DNA of 64,000 nt, taken from Coccinella septempunctata (taxonomy: Eukaryota; Arthropoda; Insecta; Coleoptera; Coccinellidae). Below, in pieces: positions 14,007 to 25,746 of this stretch. The notes below the pieces were generated by a model. The model did not search any database, had not been told where the DNA came from, and saw only the letters and a list, made by a program, of their open reading frames with translations. The position numbers and the translations under genes were made by a program. Numbering within the stretch: the stretch's first letter is position 1; every line of letters starts with the position of its first letter. The DNA is taken from positions 28,781,521-28,845,520 of the forward strand of contig NC_058193.1 in the NCBI RefSeq assembly GCF_907165205.1. Reading direction: 5' to 3'.

Positions 14007-15739
14007 ATGTCGTGTAAGACCTCTTCAGATTTTGGACTGTATTCTTCGGAATGGAGAAAAGATGAGGGAAAATCATGGATTAAATTATTCATTGGTTGCG
14101 GAACACTGATTCTCTTATTCCTGGTGAGTTGGATAATAGGATATTTTACGTACCTACAATCTTGAGCTGAGCTTGCGATCGTAGTTCAACAGTTCACACG
14201 ATATTCTTCTACTCTATAATAGAATCCAGAAATGTACTTTCATTTACTATTAATTTTTTTGGGTATTTGTGTGAATGGAAAAAGTTTTACATAATCTGAA
14301 TCTGGAATCACTCTTTCAACAAAAATATTGAGGAGTGAAAACTGAGCAATTCTTCTACTGAAAAATCTCGATATTTTATCGAGCTCGATGCATCCCTTCG
14401 GTCTTGACGAATTTTTAACTGACCTCATTTTTTTCGGGATTTTTCGATGGACAACTTTCGACAGGGGTATCTCCAATGCCTTGAACAATATTTGAACGCT
14501 TTGCCCATCAAATTATAGGATTGGGAATGTTGCTAATATAATTAAAACAATCCATTATCAGTTACTATCATGTAGTTCAAGTTAAGCATGTTCATAGAAT
14601 TTTTTAGGGGTTTAATGTATAGTTGAAAAGTAGAAAATACTTGGCAATTGCCTGAAATTTTCGTACTGGAACTAGTTCAACAAACTATTATTCACTTTTC
14701 CAATGCATTGTTCGAAAAATATTCAGGATTGAAAGAAGAAAGAGCATTGTTTGAAAACAGAATATAAATATTTTAACTCAAATTCCAAATAAGACAAATT
14801 TGACGAAGTAAAAAGTGAAGTAGTTCTGTATTTTAATCATACTTTTTTGTTTTCGGTCAACCTGTATAAAAATCACATACTTTTTTCATTCTCAATTATT
14901 TTCAGTGCCTTCTGAGTACATTTCGAGCATACTCAGACGATATCTCAACCTCCGAATCAGCAGCATTCGAGGAATTGCATCCAGAAAAACTTGTCAGACC
15001 CCTGCCAGAGTCTGAAGGGGAAAAAGAAGCCCCACGGCCCTTCGGCGTCGATTTCAAAGAACCAGTCCCTGCAGCTTTCGGATTAAGTTCAACCACTGAA
15101 AAAATTACAACGATCAGTTATCCCCAGCTAGGTAGATACCGACACAGTTACCAGCCAAGGAATATTCAGGATATCCTGCGATATACAGATCCGCTGATCA
15201 GAAGACAGAAGAGTTACGATAGAATGCCCATACCACCGTATCTGAACCAGTATAGTTCTACGAATTTCAACCAATATCCGATGGTTCAGAACCAATACCA
15301 GCTGCAGAACCAGAGGTATGGTTACAACCAGTTAGCCTCAAACCATGACCCATTTTATGCCTTCAAGCCTGAAGATCCGAGTGATATTAATCTTATGGCT
15401 ACAGCCAGTGTAAGATTCGCTCCACCCCCATGGAAGAACATGCATTCTAAATCGAAACCAATATACCCCAATCATCAGCCAGACATGTCCGAGCATTTAC
15501 ATATGCGGGATGTACTGAGAAATAGGAATAAGCCACTGGTTGTGACTCTGAACATATTTCCAATGACTGATCAAGACAAGATGATGATGTCGAACCCTCA
15601 GTATCAGGGACAATTTAGTGTTATTGGTAGAATGATGGCTAACAGTGAGATGGCAGCAAGGAGCAATAATATGATCATCAAATTCAATCTTTTTCCAGAA
15701 TCTTTCAGTACGCTTAACAGACAGGATAGACTGGAATAA
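14007..15739 (+). CDS. Unrecognised type II single-pass membrane protein (2 exons)
   Basis: Exon 1 is 14007-14123 and exon 2 is 14906-15739; the phase-0 junction (ctg|gtgagt, ttttcag|TGC) gives 316 residues. ATG at 14007 is preceded in frame by a stop at 13998. Residues 1-26 are hydrophilic and end in KDEGKSWIK. The splice joins LFIGCGTLILLFL to CLLSTFRAYS, making one continuous hydrophobic segment of about 20 residues (about 28-48). With positive charge before it and no signal-peptidase-like site obvious, a type II anchor is likelier than a cleaved signal peptide. The outer part has an acidic/Pro stretch, a Tyr/Asn/Gln-rich stretch (around residues 130-160), then two similar short strands near the C-terminus, PLVVTLNIFPM and MIIKFNLFPE, separated by about 45 residues. 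I do not recognise the family and give no function. A 782-bp intron separates the exons. Confidence 0.78.
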
Positions 15740-16732
15740 TCCCCCCCCAGAATTTTTTAAGAGCTGGGTAGTTAGAACAAGTTCAATAGAAACAATATTA
15801 CTTGTAAATTCCGTGAAAGATGATTTATACCTACTTTTTGATTGACAGTTGATGCAAATTTGTGATGGAGAAGAGTGAGGATGAAAATGATATTAAAATC
15901 ATTGAAATATAACTCTGTGAGCAGCTGCAATCTACTGAAAAAACTTCTGAGTTCCTGCAGGCCTTTTAAAAAATTCATCAAGAAAAAAAACACCAAATGC
16001 AGTATCGCTCTTTACTTGATCATCAAATTCTTTTTTTTCTGTACAGCAAAATGAAAATTTGAGGCATTAATTCTTAAGTACACTTTCATCAACATGAATA
16101 CTTTTATTTATACAAAAGCCATCTGTAGTATCACGGAGTGAATAACAGACGAAAAATTTAAAGAATGCTACGCTTTTCTCTAGCAACACAACTTTTAGCT
16201 CTTTATTTAAAAAAGGTATGGAAGATTATCTTCGGTTTAGATGGCTCTATTATATGCAGAAATTTCTCGAATCCTCCTTATACAATTGTTAAATGGTCAC
16301 TGAGAAAATAAAGGATTATTATTCTTAAAATTATTGATCCTCGATCAGCAAAGAATTCCGGTCATTTCATGTCCTAGTCCTACCCCCATGAAATGACTTA
16401 TTTGCTACTCTGTCCAAAAATCAGGGTGTTCTAGTACTGTTTTAGGATATGGAGTGCATAGAATTTGTTTTGAAGATTCTAGAATTCAAAACAGTTCATT
16501 ACTCAATAAAGAATTGCATTCCAGAAAGCTCTTCGAAGTCAACTCGAAATTAAAAAGTGAAAAAAAAAATTATTTCCTCCTCAACAGGACAAGATATTTG
16601 CAATTTTGGTATGAAAGTATAGGTTTTCGAACACGCTGAATCTATTGCGAGCAATTTCGAAAGCCTATCTCCCTTCGTTTAGATTTTCATGTTGGAAATG
16701 GCATTTTTCAAAAATTGAAAATTTCACTTGAG
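15740..16732. other. 3' flank of the type II membrane protein gene
   Basis: Begins with a run of C just after the stop codon and continues as AT-rich DNA. An AATAAA lies near 16307, about 570 bp after the stop, and could end the transcript. No further coding sequence is supported. Confidence 0.35.
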
Positions 16733-17080
16733 AATTCGTCAAGACCGAACGGTCGTACCGAAATGGATAAAGTCTACAGATTTATTACTAGAAAAGTTGC
16801 TTTTTCAGAATATGTACCACATTTATATCTACGATAATTTTCCTGGAAGAAAAACTACTCGCAAGTTGACCTTTGAAAAATTCCCAAAAAGATGGGATCA
16901 GTTAAAAATTCCCCAAGATCGAACGGTCGCGCTGAAATGGTTGTAATTCTCAGATTCATGACTAGAAGAGTTGCTCTTTCAGAATATGTATCAAATTTAG
17001 TTCTACGATAATTTTCCTGGAAGAAAAACTACTCGCAAGTTGACCTTCGAAAAATTCCCAAAAAGATAGGGTCAATTTTC
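16733..17080. repeat. Tandem duplication, about 174-bp unit, two copies
   Basis: Two adjacent imperfect copies with the same order of blocks: a GAACGGTCG block, then AGAAGAGTTGC/AGAAAAGTTGC, then ACGATAATTTTCCTGGAAGA and CTACTCGCAAGTTGACCTT. Unit 1 starts near 16733, unit 2 near 16907. Differences are scattered substitutions, so the duplication is not very recent. It could be part of a larger dispersed repeat; no coding potential is seen. Confidence 0.8.
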
Positions 17081-18778
17081 AATCTGCGATATCTCCCAAG
17101 TGCTTCTTTTTAGAGAATTATTCGCCAAGATGGGAGCTCTATATCACCTATACTAGTTTGTACCCTAGTCATAACCATATATGTTATTAATTCTCCTCTC
17201 AATCATGGAACAATTTCACTTCTTATAAGGATGAACTTCCGCTGAAAGCAAAATGAAAATCATCATACTGGAATAAATCAAAACATAATCAGTTCTTATT
17301 TCTTTCCCTATTCCTAGACAGTGGAAGGAAATGCGAGTCCAGTTTATCTTGGAATCACTATATTGGAACTCTCAATTAGTCGAAAATTAGATAATAGTTC
17401 AACCTTGTTAGATAATGACATGTCCACATGAATAGAATTATCTCAATACTTCAGTACATCACAAAATACTGCTTGATTAGCGAATTAAACATTGTTATTT
17501 CCTTTGTACTCTAATTGTAACTAAATCCATGTACTGCGGGAGCCATTGAATTTTTCCAAGATATCTGCGTCCTTGGCAATTTTTTACATATATGACATTT
17601 TCCAAGATAGATGTGTCGTGACAGAATGAGCTTGTTATGAAGAATTAATTGGTACTCACCTTTTTTCTATGCTTAAATGATCCACGAGTTGAGGAAACTT
17701 ATCATTATTTTAGGCAATGATGAATGCTATTGTCATTTCTTGGGAACAAAAACCCCAACTGCGAAAATATATAATATAATCAATGAAGGGGGATAAAAAG
17801 GGGTCAATTTTTCCACCTATCCTATCCATGATTCCATATGATTATTATCGTTTATTAACTGAACTAAACCATCAAAATTCATATTATTCAAAGAAGACTA
17901 CAAGAAGAACTTTAGATTAAGATCAGATTTTAGATTATAGGAGGAGATAAAGGGCCAAGCAGACTTCGAAAACACCTTGACCTAATTATTTATTGTACAA
18001 CCCCGCGATGTTTATAATAGTCGGACAGCAGTCTCAGTAAATTTCACTACCTCCCTTGGTGGTCCATTGAGTATTCAACCCCTCCCAATGGTGCTACATC
18101 CATCACTTGGTCTGGTTTCAACAACCTCCAACCAATGTTTTGTAAACTTTTCCGATGGACAGCTTCACAATAGCAAAGCACTGTAGAACTGCCAATCTTT
18201 CCCAGGATACACAAGAAGGATGTATAGGGTGTGCAAATTTCGATGGGATTAAATGGCACCTCTGCAATCGTAAGAGCTGGGAAAAAATGGATGACAGATT
18301 TCCGACTTTTCAAAAGATTGATAATGGCCCAAACGGCATCCCTCTATCTTCTTTTGGTTTCAAGTAATGAGTGAAAACAAATTTTTCAGCTCTTTGAATT
18401 GGTGCTCTCTTATTTCATAAAGTTTCACTGATATTGAAACACGAATGTAACATTCTACAGACACTTGTTGTAGAATGTAGAATGCAGTGGCGTAGTCAAA
18501 GATTCTTCTCAGTCCTCCACTTCAGTGATATAATAGTAAGTTTCATTTTTTTTAATATAAACCAAAATGTTTTTTACATATTCCAGTCCCATATTTTTTC
18601 TTATTCAGAATATATAATATACGTCGTGTCTTTTAATTGCTCTTCCGAAAAAAGAACTCAAACACTAGTTCGATCAAGTTGGCAGGTTATTTTCATTGTT
18701 AATATGCTAATAATAAAGCTACGACAGATCTGGAACTTCAACCTTCTACGTAGAATCTACTGACTACGATTTGTTTCC
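17081..18778. other. Intergenic, no supported gene
   Basis: AT-rich DNA with overlapping short open frames on both strands at 18047-18367. Neither frame resembles a known protein, and the two overlap antisense, so I do not call a gene. The stretch around 18480-18770 is part of the flank of the P-like element that starts at 18779. Confidence 0.35.
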
Positions 18779-19532
18779 TTAGAACATAGAATAACAGGAA
18801 GGACTTTTTTCGAATAAATGTGAAGGGAATTGTGCGACGGAAACGGCCATATTGGTCTTCCAAGTTTTGATTTGAAAAGTGGCAGACTTGGAAGTCAAAT
18901 GAACAAAGTGATGTTTCAACTTAATTTTGGTAATTGGATTCTTGAAATTTGCTGGAAATAAGGATTTTGGATATTTTATCGTGAATTTTTGGTATTTAAT
19001 CTAGTGAAGTTATATTATAATCCTTTTTAGTATTCCTACATCATATTACAAAATCGGAAAACATGGTTACTTGTGCTGCTTGTGGCTATTGCTCAACATT
19101 AAAAAATGAAAATTCCAGTGTTACACTTCATAGGTAGGTGATTTTTTAAGCTGAATATCAGGTATAAATTGTAAGTTTCTGAATTTCATAACAAGGTTAC
19201 CCTATGACAATAACGCTCCATGGGCGTAGGTGATGTTAAGTCATAGACCTTATAATAATACCATTAAGAATTTAGCCAAGCAGTATTAGGCGGGGTGAAT
19301 TTCCGCTTTGATTATCAATTTGAACGAGCTTGAAAAAGCTTCTGACTTTACGTCAGTGCTTTCCTAATTTTTTTGATTAATCAGAATCAACTGACTTTTG
19401 AAGTTATTTTTTGGAAACTTCATTGTCCTACGCCACTGTTGAAACGGAAATATAAGTCGGCCATATTTCTCCTCTATTCCGGTCAAATATAAATGAGCAA
19501 TATGCTCCTTCCTGTTATTCTATATTCTAACT
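18779..19532. mobile_element. P-like non-autonomous DNA transposon carrying a THAP exon
   Basis: The element is about 753 bp. Its ends are inverted repeats: the left end begins TTAGAACATAGAATAACAGG, and the reverse complement of the right end reads GTTAGAATATAGAATAACAG, both continuing to GAAGGA. It is flanked by the same 8-bp word, ttgtttcc, at 18771-18778 and 19533-19540, a target-site duplication of the length made by P and hAT elements. Near the middle, ATG at 19063 opens MVTCAACGYCSTLKNENSS then VTLHR followed by a splice-donor-like gtaggt. The C-x2-C near the N-terminus and a terminal HR just before a donor match the first exon of a THAP zinc finger, the DNA-binding domain found in P-element transposases. 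No catalytic domain remains, so it would need a partner element to move. Confidence 0.72.
19063..19133 (+). pseudogene. Remnant THAP zinc-finger first exon
   Basis: A 24-codon reading frame inside the P-like element: MVTCAACGYC, then about 12 polar residues, then LHR, ending at gtaggt. THAP domains begin with C-x2-4-C and carry an HRFP-type motif about 20 residues on, often split by an intron after HR. The zinc-binding C..H half of the domain and the transposase are not found in the 400 bp that follow, so this is an orphan exon kept in a deleted element. It is short, so a chance match is possible; the location inside a transposon with 8-bp duplications makes it more credible. Confidence 0.55.
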
Positions 19533-19540
19533 TTGTTTCC

Positions 19541-20421
19541 AATTCAAAACTGAAAAAATTCAATAAAATGCACTTACAAAAACAAAAGTTTGCCTATTAA
19601 TTCGAAATCTGGAACAGAAAATTTCTTTTAGCGCTAGTCGGTGGATTCCAGGTAAGAAGTGCCTGTAGAATGTTCATGTTTCGGGTCTGTAACTTCAAGG
19701 ACAAACAACTTATGAGAACTTTTGAAGATTGTTAAAATCAAAATTTTTGCTAGTAACTCAAAAACGAAGGATCGTAAGAGAGTCATCGGTTTTGCTCTAG
19801 CTCTTCTAGTTTCTAGAGAAGAAGAAGCTACTCTAGAAGGTGTTTCAGGATTATCCATTGATTACGGGACAGCCTGTAGATTGAACATTGCCATCCAATG
19901 AATCTTCACCTACAACACAGCCTGGGTTCTGCATTATTTCTTTTTTTACAGAAATAAATTAGGTATTTGAGTGCATCACCAACTACTTATTCCAGAAGAT
20001 GATCCAGTAGACTTTTCTTTTTGACATTTGGGGAATTTTATAATGTAAGCAAAGATAAGAATTGAAGAATGCATATACTTTTGGTATTATCGATAATTTC
20101 GATATTTATAATTCCAGCAAAATGAAACAATTATGAAATAGTTTTGACGATCTCTCAATGAATGTATACATGGTTCCTTGTTGAAAAAGTGAACACACCC
20201 TTTGTTGAGTATTCTATCATTTTTCTTGCATTCGTAAAGATTTTTTCATAAAAAATTCACAACACTTACAATACTTTCTCGTGATAATACTTTATATATT
20301 ACAATAAGAGACTAGAAATGTAATTCGAATACTAGAAAATACGTTGTTGGTGTTCTTATGCGGGAAATTTGTCTTGGCCTTTTGAGCTGTGAGTTTTAAC
20401 CGTGAATGGTAATCCAAGTTT
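19541..20421. other. Between P-like element and STARD10 gene; repeat-like
   Basis: Contains a minus-strand open frame at 19634-19858 (NPETPSRVASSSLETRRARA and so on) that has no ATG-proximal support and looks like part of a dispersed repeat rather than a host gene. The 3' untranslated region of the STARD10-like gene should lie in 20100-20421. Confidence 0.35.
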
Positions 20422-23400
20422 TCAGTCGTCTTCAGGTTCTTCGCTTATTATTTGGTTGCATTTCAAATGGCACTGGAACAAAATTGAAACATAATTAAAA
20501 ATTTCATCCTTTCTATTTTCGCGAAAAAATACACAAAAAATAAAATATCTGGAGGTAAAACGATTCTGGAATGTGTGTCATTACTTACGTTAAAAACAGG
20601 CAATTAATTTTGAAACAGCAACACTTCTGAGTCAATGAACGTATATATCTTGTGTCTCTTTAAAGACTTCTAAAAGATGTAAAAGAATATGTGAATATTT
20701 TGAAAAGATATACAGAGATCACAATGAAGTAATTGAATTTTCAGTACATATACAGGGTGCTTAACTATACGGATCCTAATTATTGACTTTTCAATGCTTT
20801 TCCCCCTGATTTAATCCCACTCGAATCAAAATCGAAAGGACAAAAAAAAACAATAATCTCCCCGTTGTAATCTCGCGAAACTTACATCTTCTACTTGGAC
20901 CCTCTTCTTATATTCGACAGTCAATTCTGGGTACACCCAAGGCTTGAAATCCGGGTTCTTCTGGTTCAATTTCCATTGTTCGTAATTCTCAGCGGCCTTC
21001 TTCAGTTTGGTTATCATTTTTGGTGCGAATTTTTTCGTGATTTTGTCGACCAACCAAGGGGGTAGCTTTCCTCGGGGATCTGTTTGTGTGACATAGCCGA
21101 AAGAGCAGCCGTTGTCCATGGTCCGTATCACGAAACCGGTGAGGTGTGAAGTAGCCCTAAAAAAAATTGTCATAAAATTTATCCCTTTCGTAGCAAAATG
21201 AGTAGACAATGTTTTCGGGTGATATTTTTTGGGCAACAGTGGTAGTATAATCGAATTGGTCTAATAATAAACTCTCAACAAACTGTATTTCAAAAAATTA
21301 ACCAAATTTGATTTCGATCATGAAATATTCGGATTGAAAATGAAAAAAAAAACAATACATAATTCGACAGAGAAAATCTACATCGTCATCTCGAAATACA
21401 ATTATTTGGATGGATTAAAGAGGTCACTCATCACTCAGTATAGTTTTCAGCTCCATTTTACAAATTCTCCCTCAAAACTTTTGGATTATATCGAGAAATA
21501 TCTCACACGGATTAAGGTGTTGACGAAATTGTTTAATTTTTTACGTTTTTAGTTTCAATATCATGATTTCAAGCGAGATCTTTTTTTATTTCAATAAGTC
21601 AATATTATTATGAAAAATACAATAGAAAACTTTTCTCGAATGAAGCACATGAACCAATTATGGTCAGAATAACGATGAGGAATTCACCTACCTAATAAAT
21701 CCTTTCCTAGGAGGGAAATCTTTGTGTTCTACTGAATGGTTGAACATAAGTTTCTCATTGCCCATATCCAACCACGACCTCTGCAGAACAAAATCCCTGT
21801 TTTTTACTGGAGTTGGACAAGAAACTGAAATAAAAACGAGGTGCATTCGTTACAGAAATACTCTAGATTCATGTTGGAAAATAAATGAAACTTTTCAAAC
21901 ATGGAAGAATTTATCATTAAATTTTTCTTAGCATTTTTTTTCGTTGACCATTTGAATGAATTTCAATTTCCATGAAAATTTAACGCATATTATTTGTAAA
22001 TTCAAGTTTTCTTCAACTCTTTCTTCCATAAATGAGTGAGAAGGAAATAAGAAGAATAGAAATGAAATATCACTATTTTAATTAATGATAGAATCTGATG
22101 ATCATTTTGATATGGAGAATATTTAACTCTTCTTCAGTGATTTGGTCAAAAATCAAATTTGTTTTCGGCTTTTTTATTTGAGGCTTTGCTTGCTTCAATG
22201 TTTTTCTACTATGATTCACGATGTCCAAAATCCACAACAGTATTTCGAGCGAAAGTTAAATTTTTTTAATTCAGAAAAATTTTCATTTTTCTCTCAGTGC
22301 ATATTTTTCTGAATATGCATATAAGAATTTCATCTCCATTCGTTTGGTAGCTATTTTATTTCGTGCTTAACTAGAAGATTGCATTATGAAAAAGGGATCT
22401 TTCTTACGTGCATAATAGCCCACATCATTGTTGGGATTTAGATATCCAATTTCTTCAGATGATATCATGTGTTCGTCCCATTCTCTTCTGTAATCTGGAT
22501 CATGGAGCACATCGAACATTGTGTTCGCAGAAATGTGTTCGAAAATTGTGTGAATTTTAACCATTTTGAAATTACAATTTTCCGTTTGTTGAGTCCATAC
22601 CTATAAATAAATGTTCTTGTTTATAACCCTGTATACAGGGAGAGACTTTGCCTCGTACAAATATTTCAACAGAAGAATCTTGGGGACAGAAGAAACATTT
22701 TTTTCTCATATAATTTTTTCATAATGAACTGTGTGGAAAACAAAGTTACCTTCAGAATAACTATTTAAGCTGAGTCTGTGACAGTACACATCTGTGGATC
22801 TTTTAAACAGAGTTGTATTCAGCCAAAGAACCAAATTTTTCGAATTTCACAGATACTTTTCAATTTTTAAACATCAAATTACTCGAAAACAGCGCATCAT
22901 ACGAGAAAATATGGAAAATACTCTTATTTTACAAAACATTCAAATATTCATCAGACAGCGTCCAACAAAGTTTGAGGAGTTGGGTTCTTTGAATTTTTGG
23001 TATTTTGATGGTACGTAATGTTTATAATGAGGAAACTGGAAAACGTGGGTGATATCTCGGTTCGAAAAAGATTCATGAAATAAATGACAAACTATATTCC
23101 CGAATTAATCTCATCTGATTAACGTTTTTGTAGAACTAAAAATAATATTTTTTCATGGTGTTTCAACAACCTGTAACTTTCAAGCCGATTCGGAAAAAAT
23201 GGTAAAGGTGATGTTTCTTTTGACCTCGAGAATTTATTGTTAAAAATTTGTACGAGTCAGAGACTTATCCTATATAATTGCATTTGAATAATAGTTTGTG
23301 TACGAAGTGTGTTGTTTATAGATCTAATGAATATTTATGAAAGTCAAATGGGAAAATTCTGTCCATGTTACTCAGGGGTGTAGAGGGAAAATTTCCAGTG

Positions 23401-24154
23401 TGGGAACACTGAATTTATTCGACAAATTATAATGGAAGTTCTATTTATATCAAGGGTGGTTCGAGAAGGCTGGTTTGGTGGGCATGGGGGCATGGGGCAA
23501 CCAGTGGTGGAGCTCTATCACCCCAATTTTACTACAGAAGGAAAAATTGCTTGTTACGCATTCATTGCTCCAATCAGTGGTGGATGCTATAAGAAATATT
23601 TCCTTGTTGCAAACATTTTCTGCAACTATTTTAATCAAGTTGAAGGTTGTGTATTTTTAGAAGCTCTAAGCTAAGGGTAAATTATGTTGTACACTTGAAA
23701 TCGAGGGGTTCAGCCAGTTTTAATGTAGGTATGGTGTGGAAGATCCTACCCTTGATTGAATTATTTCATAATTTTGGAAAAAATAAGATAGAATTACATG
23801 GTACAGCTTCGATCATTGAACATATATTGCCTCTCTCGTGCACCGCCAATGGTGGACTTTTATGTTGATGGCAAAGGCTGATATAACCTCAATCTGCTTG
23901 CCACACCCGGAATTGCCCGAAGATGTTCGTTCGATCGCACTATCCACGACAACCAAGACCTAACCTATCCTGTTCCCTAACCTAAAACATTAAAAGAAAA
24001 CAGTAACGATTACCTTAGTGTGATTCGCCTTCTCGTAAGCCAGTTTCCAGTTCGAATGGTCGTCTATTAGGCTCTTCAGGATCAGGAAGTCGCTGTCCTC
24101 CGCAATTTTAACCTCCCCGATCTTCATTTCCTGAAAGGTATGGTGAGAATTCAT
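20422..24154 (-). CDS. Stard10: START-domain lipid transfer protein, STARD10/PCTP-like (5 exons)
   Basis: Exons, 5' to 3' on the minus strand: 24154-24014, 22600-22408, 21824-21692, 21156-20886, 20472-20422; every junction is in phase and the product is 262 residues. It is nearly all one START domain. Recognisable blocks are YDVLHD-like FDVLHDPDYRREWDEHM, DVGYYA + CPTPVKNRDFVLQRSW, and then HKDFPPRKGFIRATSHLTG, DPRGKLPPWLVDKITKKFAP and NPDFKPWVYPE. Order and spacing match vertebrate STARD10, which carries phosphatidylcholine and phosphatidylethanolamine between membranes. The product ends in an acidic tail, SEEPEDD. There is no signal peptide or membrane helix, so it should be cytosolic. I chose ATG 24154 because the frame is open from it into the START domain (MNSHHTFQEMKIGEV); an internal ATG at EMKIG, just after an AG acceptor-like site, is the alternative. 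Intron 1 (22601-24013) holds a transposon. Confidence 0.9.
22629..23280. mobile_element. TIR element family B, copy 1 (in STARD10 intron 1)
   Basis: The ends are inverted repeats: CTCGTACAAATATTTCAACA on the left, and the reverse complement of the right end, starting near tataggataagtctctgact, reads into CTCGTACAAATTTTTAACAA. Related copies lie at about 33120-33645 and 53587-53976. Shared inner blocks include aaataaatgacaaactatat (with copy 3) and tttcacagatactttt / tttcacagatatttt (with copy 2). It contains no transposase frame, so it is a non-autonomous terminal-inverted-repeat element. Confidence 0.7.
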
Positions 24155-24667
24155 GGTAGATAGGCAGCGGTATGGTCTTGGGGGCGAGGGAGTGATATTG
24201 GGGCGACGAAACAATGTCCTCCCTCATTTTTCAATCGTAAATGACTTCGCTATCATTGTATACGATTATTGGGTCACTGCGATGTGCTGTTGTGTTTATA
24301 TCACACCAGGATATCGCTATCGATTTATGAATGGAGGCGGTTGGGGTTCCTCGGTTTGGATGCGCGATGGTTTTTCGAGGAAAATTGTTTGGTCTGTTCA
24401 GTCGCATGTTGTAAATGAAGAGGTGTTCACCAAGTTTTTCTTCCAAGTGAACCAATGTTCAGGAAATGGAATTTACTAGTGGTGGGTGTTGGGAATTATG
24501 TACCTTTTCCCAGAAATCCAGAAAATCGTATCATGCATACTGCATGTAACTTTTATTTTGAATCTTATGGTTGGTTCATTATGTCTGAAAATGATCCTTT
24601 GGCATCGAGTACTCTTTAATGTTTGCCTTTTAAATTACCTATAGAAGATGTTTCCACCTTCAAAGTT
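24155..24667. other. STARD10 upstream region
   Basis: Immediately upstream of the STARD10-like start. The first 150 bp are less AT-rich than the surroundings and could be 5' untranslated sequence or promoter. Open frames on both strands here (24153-24479 plus, 24231-24455 minus) overlap antisense and show no family resemblance. Confidence 0.35.
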
Positions 24668-25746
24668 ATACAGGGTGTCCGCGCCATGGGGCAGCGGTCG
24701 ATTACTCTAATTCTATCAACTTTACAAAAGAGAGTTTCAAATAAAACTTTCCTCTTTTCGAGTAGAGCATCTCCTAAAATTATTTAGAACTATACAAAGT
24801 GTTTCGTTTTTTTTGCACGGCTATCAACTTCGTTATTTCAAATGGAACACCCTATATATTTTTACATTTTTGAATTCCTTATTAAATTTCAATATAAGTT
24901 TGATGAAACAACTATGTCTGAATTCTAACGGTTTTCGAGAAATTTGACTTTTTATTAATATTTTGATAGTTTGAGGTACTTACATAAAGGACTATAGCTC
25001 CGTCCCAATTTTATGTAATTGATTCAAATTTGGACTGTGTCTAGTCAATAAATGGTGAACTAAAAATTCTTTTTATAAAAACCATATTGTATACAGGGTT
25101 CACGAAAACGTAGAACCATTATCAAAACAGAAATTCAGCAAAATCTTCATTTTTTCAAATGGCAACCCATATTTTTTTACTGTTGTTATTTGAAACAACT
25201 TAAAGAGAACGACAAATATTTAAATAGCAAACAGAAAAAAATATGGGTTGCCATTCAAAAAAATTAAGATTCTGATGAATTTCTGTTTTGATAATGGATC
25301 TACGTTTTCGTGAACCCTCTATATAATATGGTTATTAAAAAAAAATTTTTTTGTGTATTATTTATTGACTAGATACAGTTCAAATTTGAATCAAATACAT
25401 AGAATAGGGACGGAGCTATAGTCCTTTACGTAAGTACCTCAAATTGTCAAAATATTAATAAAAAGATAAATTTCTCGAAAACCGTTAGGAATTCAGACAC
25501 AGTTGTGTTTTCAAACTTATATTCAAATTTAACATGGAATTTAAAACTGTAGAAATATATAGGGTGATCCATTTAAAATAACGAAGTTGATAGCTGTGCA
25601 GAAGAAACGAAACACTCTGTATAGTTCTAAATAATTCAAGGAGATGCTGTACTTAAAAAGAGGAAAGTTTTATTTGAAACTCTTTTTTGTTAAGTTAATA
25701 GAATTAGAGGAATCGACCGCTGCTACATGGAGCGGGCACCCTGTAC
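24668..25746. mobile_element. CAGGGTG foldback element FB1 (about 1.07 kb near-palindrome)
   Basis: Starts at tatacagggtgtccgcgcc and ends at its inverted counterpart gggcaccctgta. The two arms, each about 530 bp, run as inverted copies almost to the centre near 25200: ATTACTCTAATTCTATCAAC, ACTATAGCTCCGTCCCAATT, TTTTCAAATGGCAACCCATA and others all recur in reverse order on the other side. A TA flanks CAGGGTG...CACCCTG on each side. A second copy with the same blocks is at 44736-45735. No coding frame is present. Transcribed, it would fold into a very long hairpin. Confidence 0.88.

Noticed and set aside
18047..18367. Overlapping frames on both strands
   Set aside because: No family resemblance, no splice support, and the two overlap antisense.
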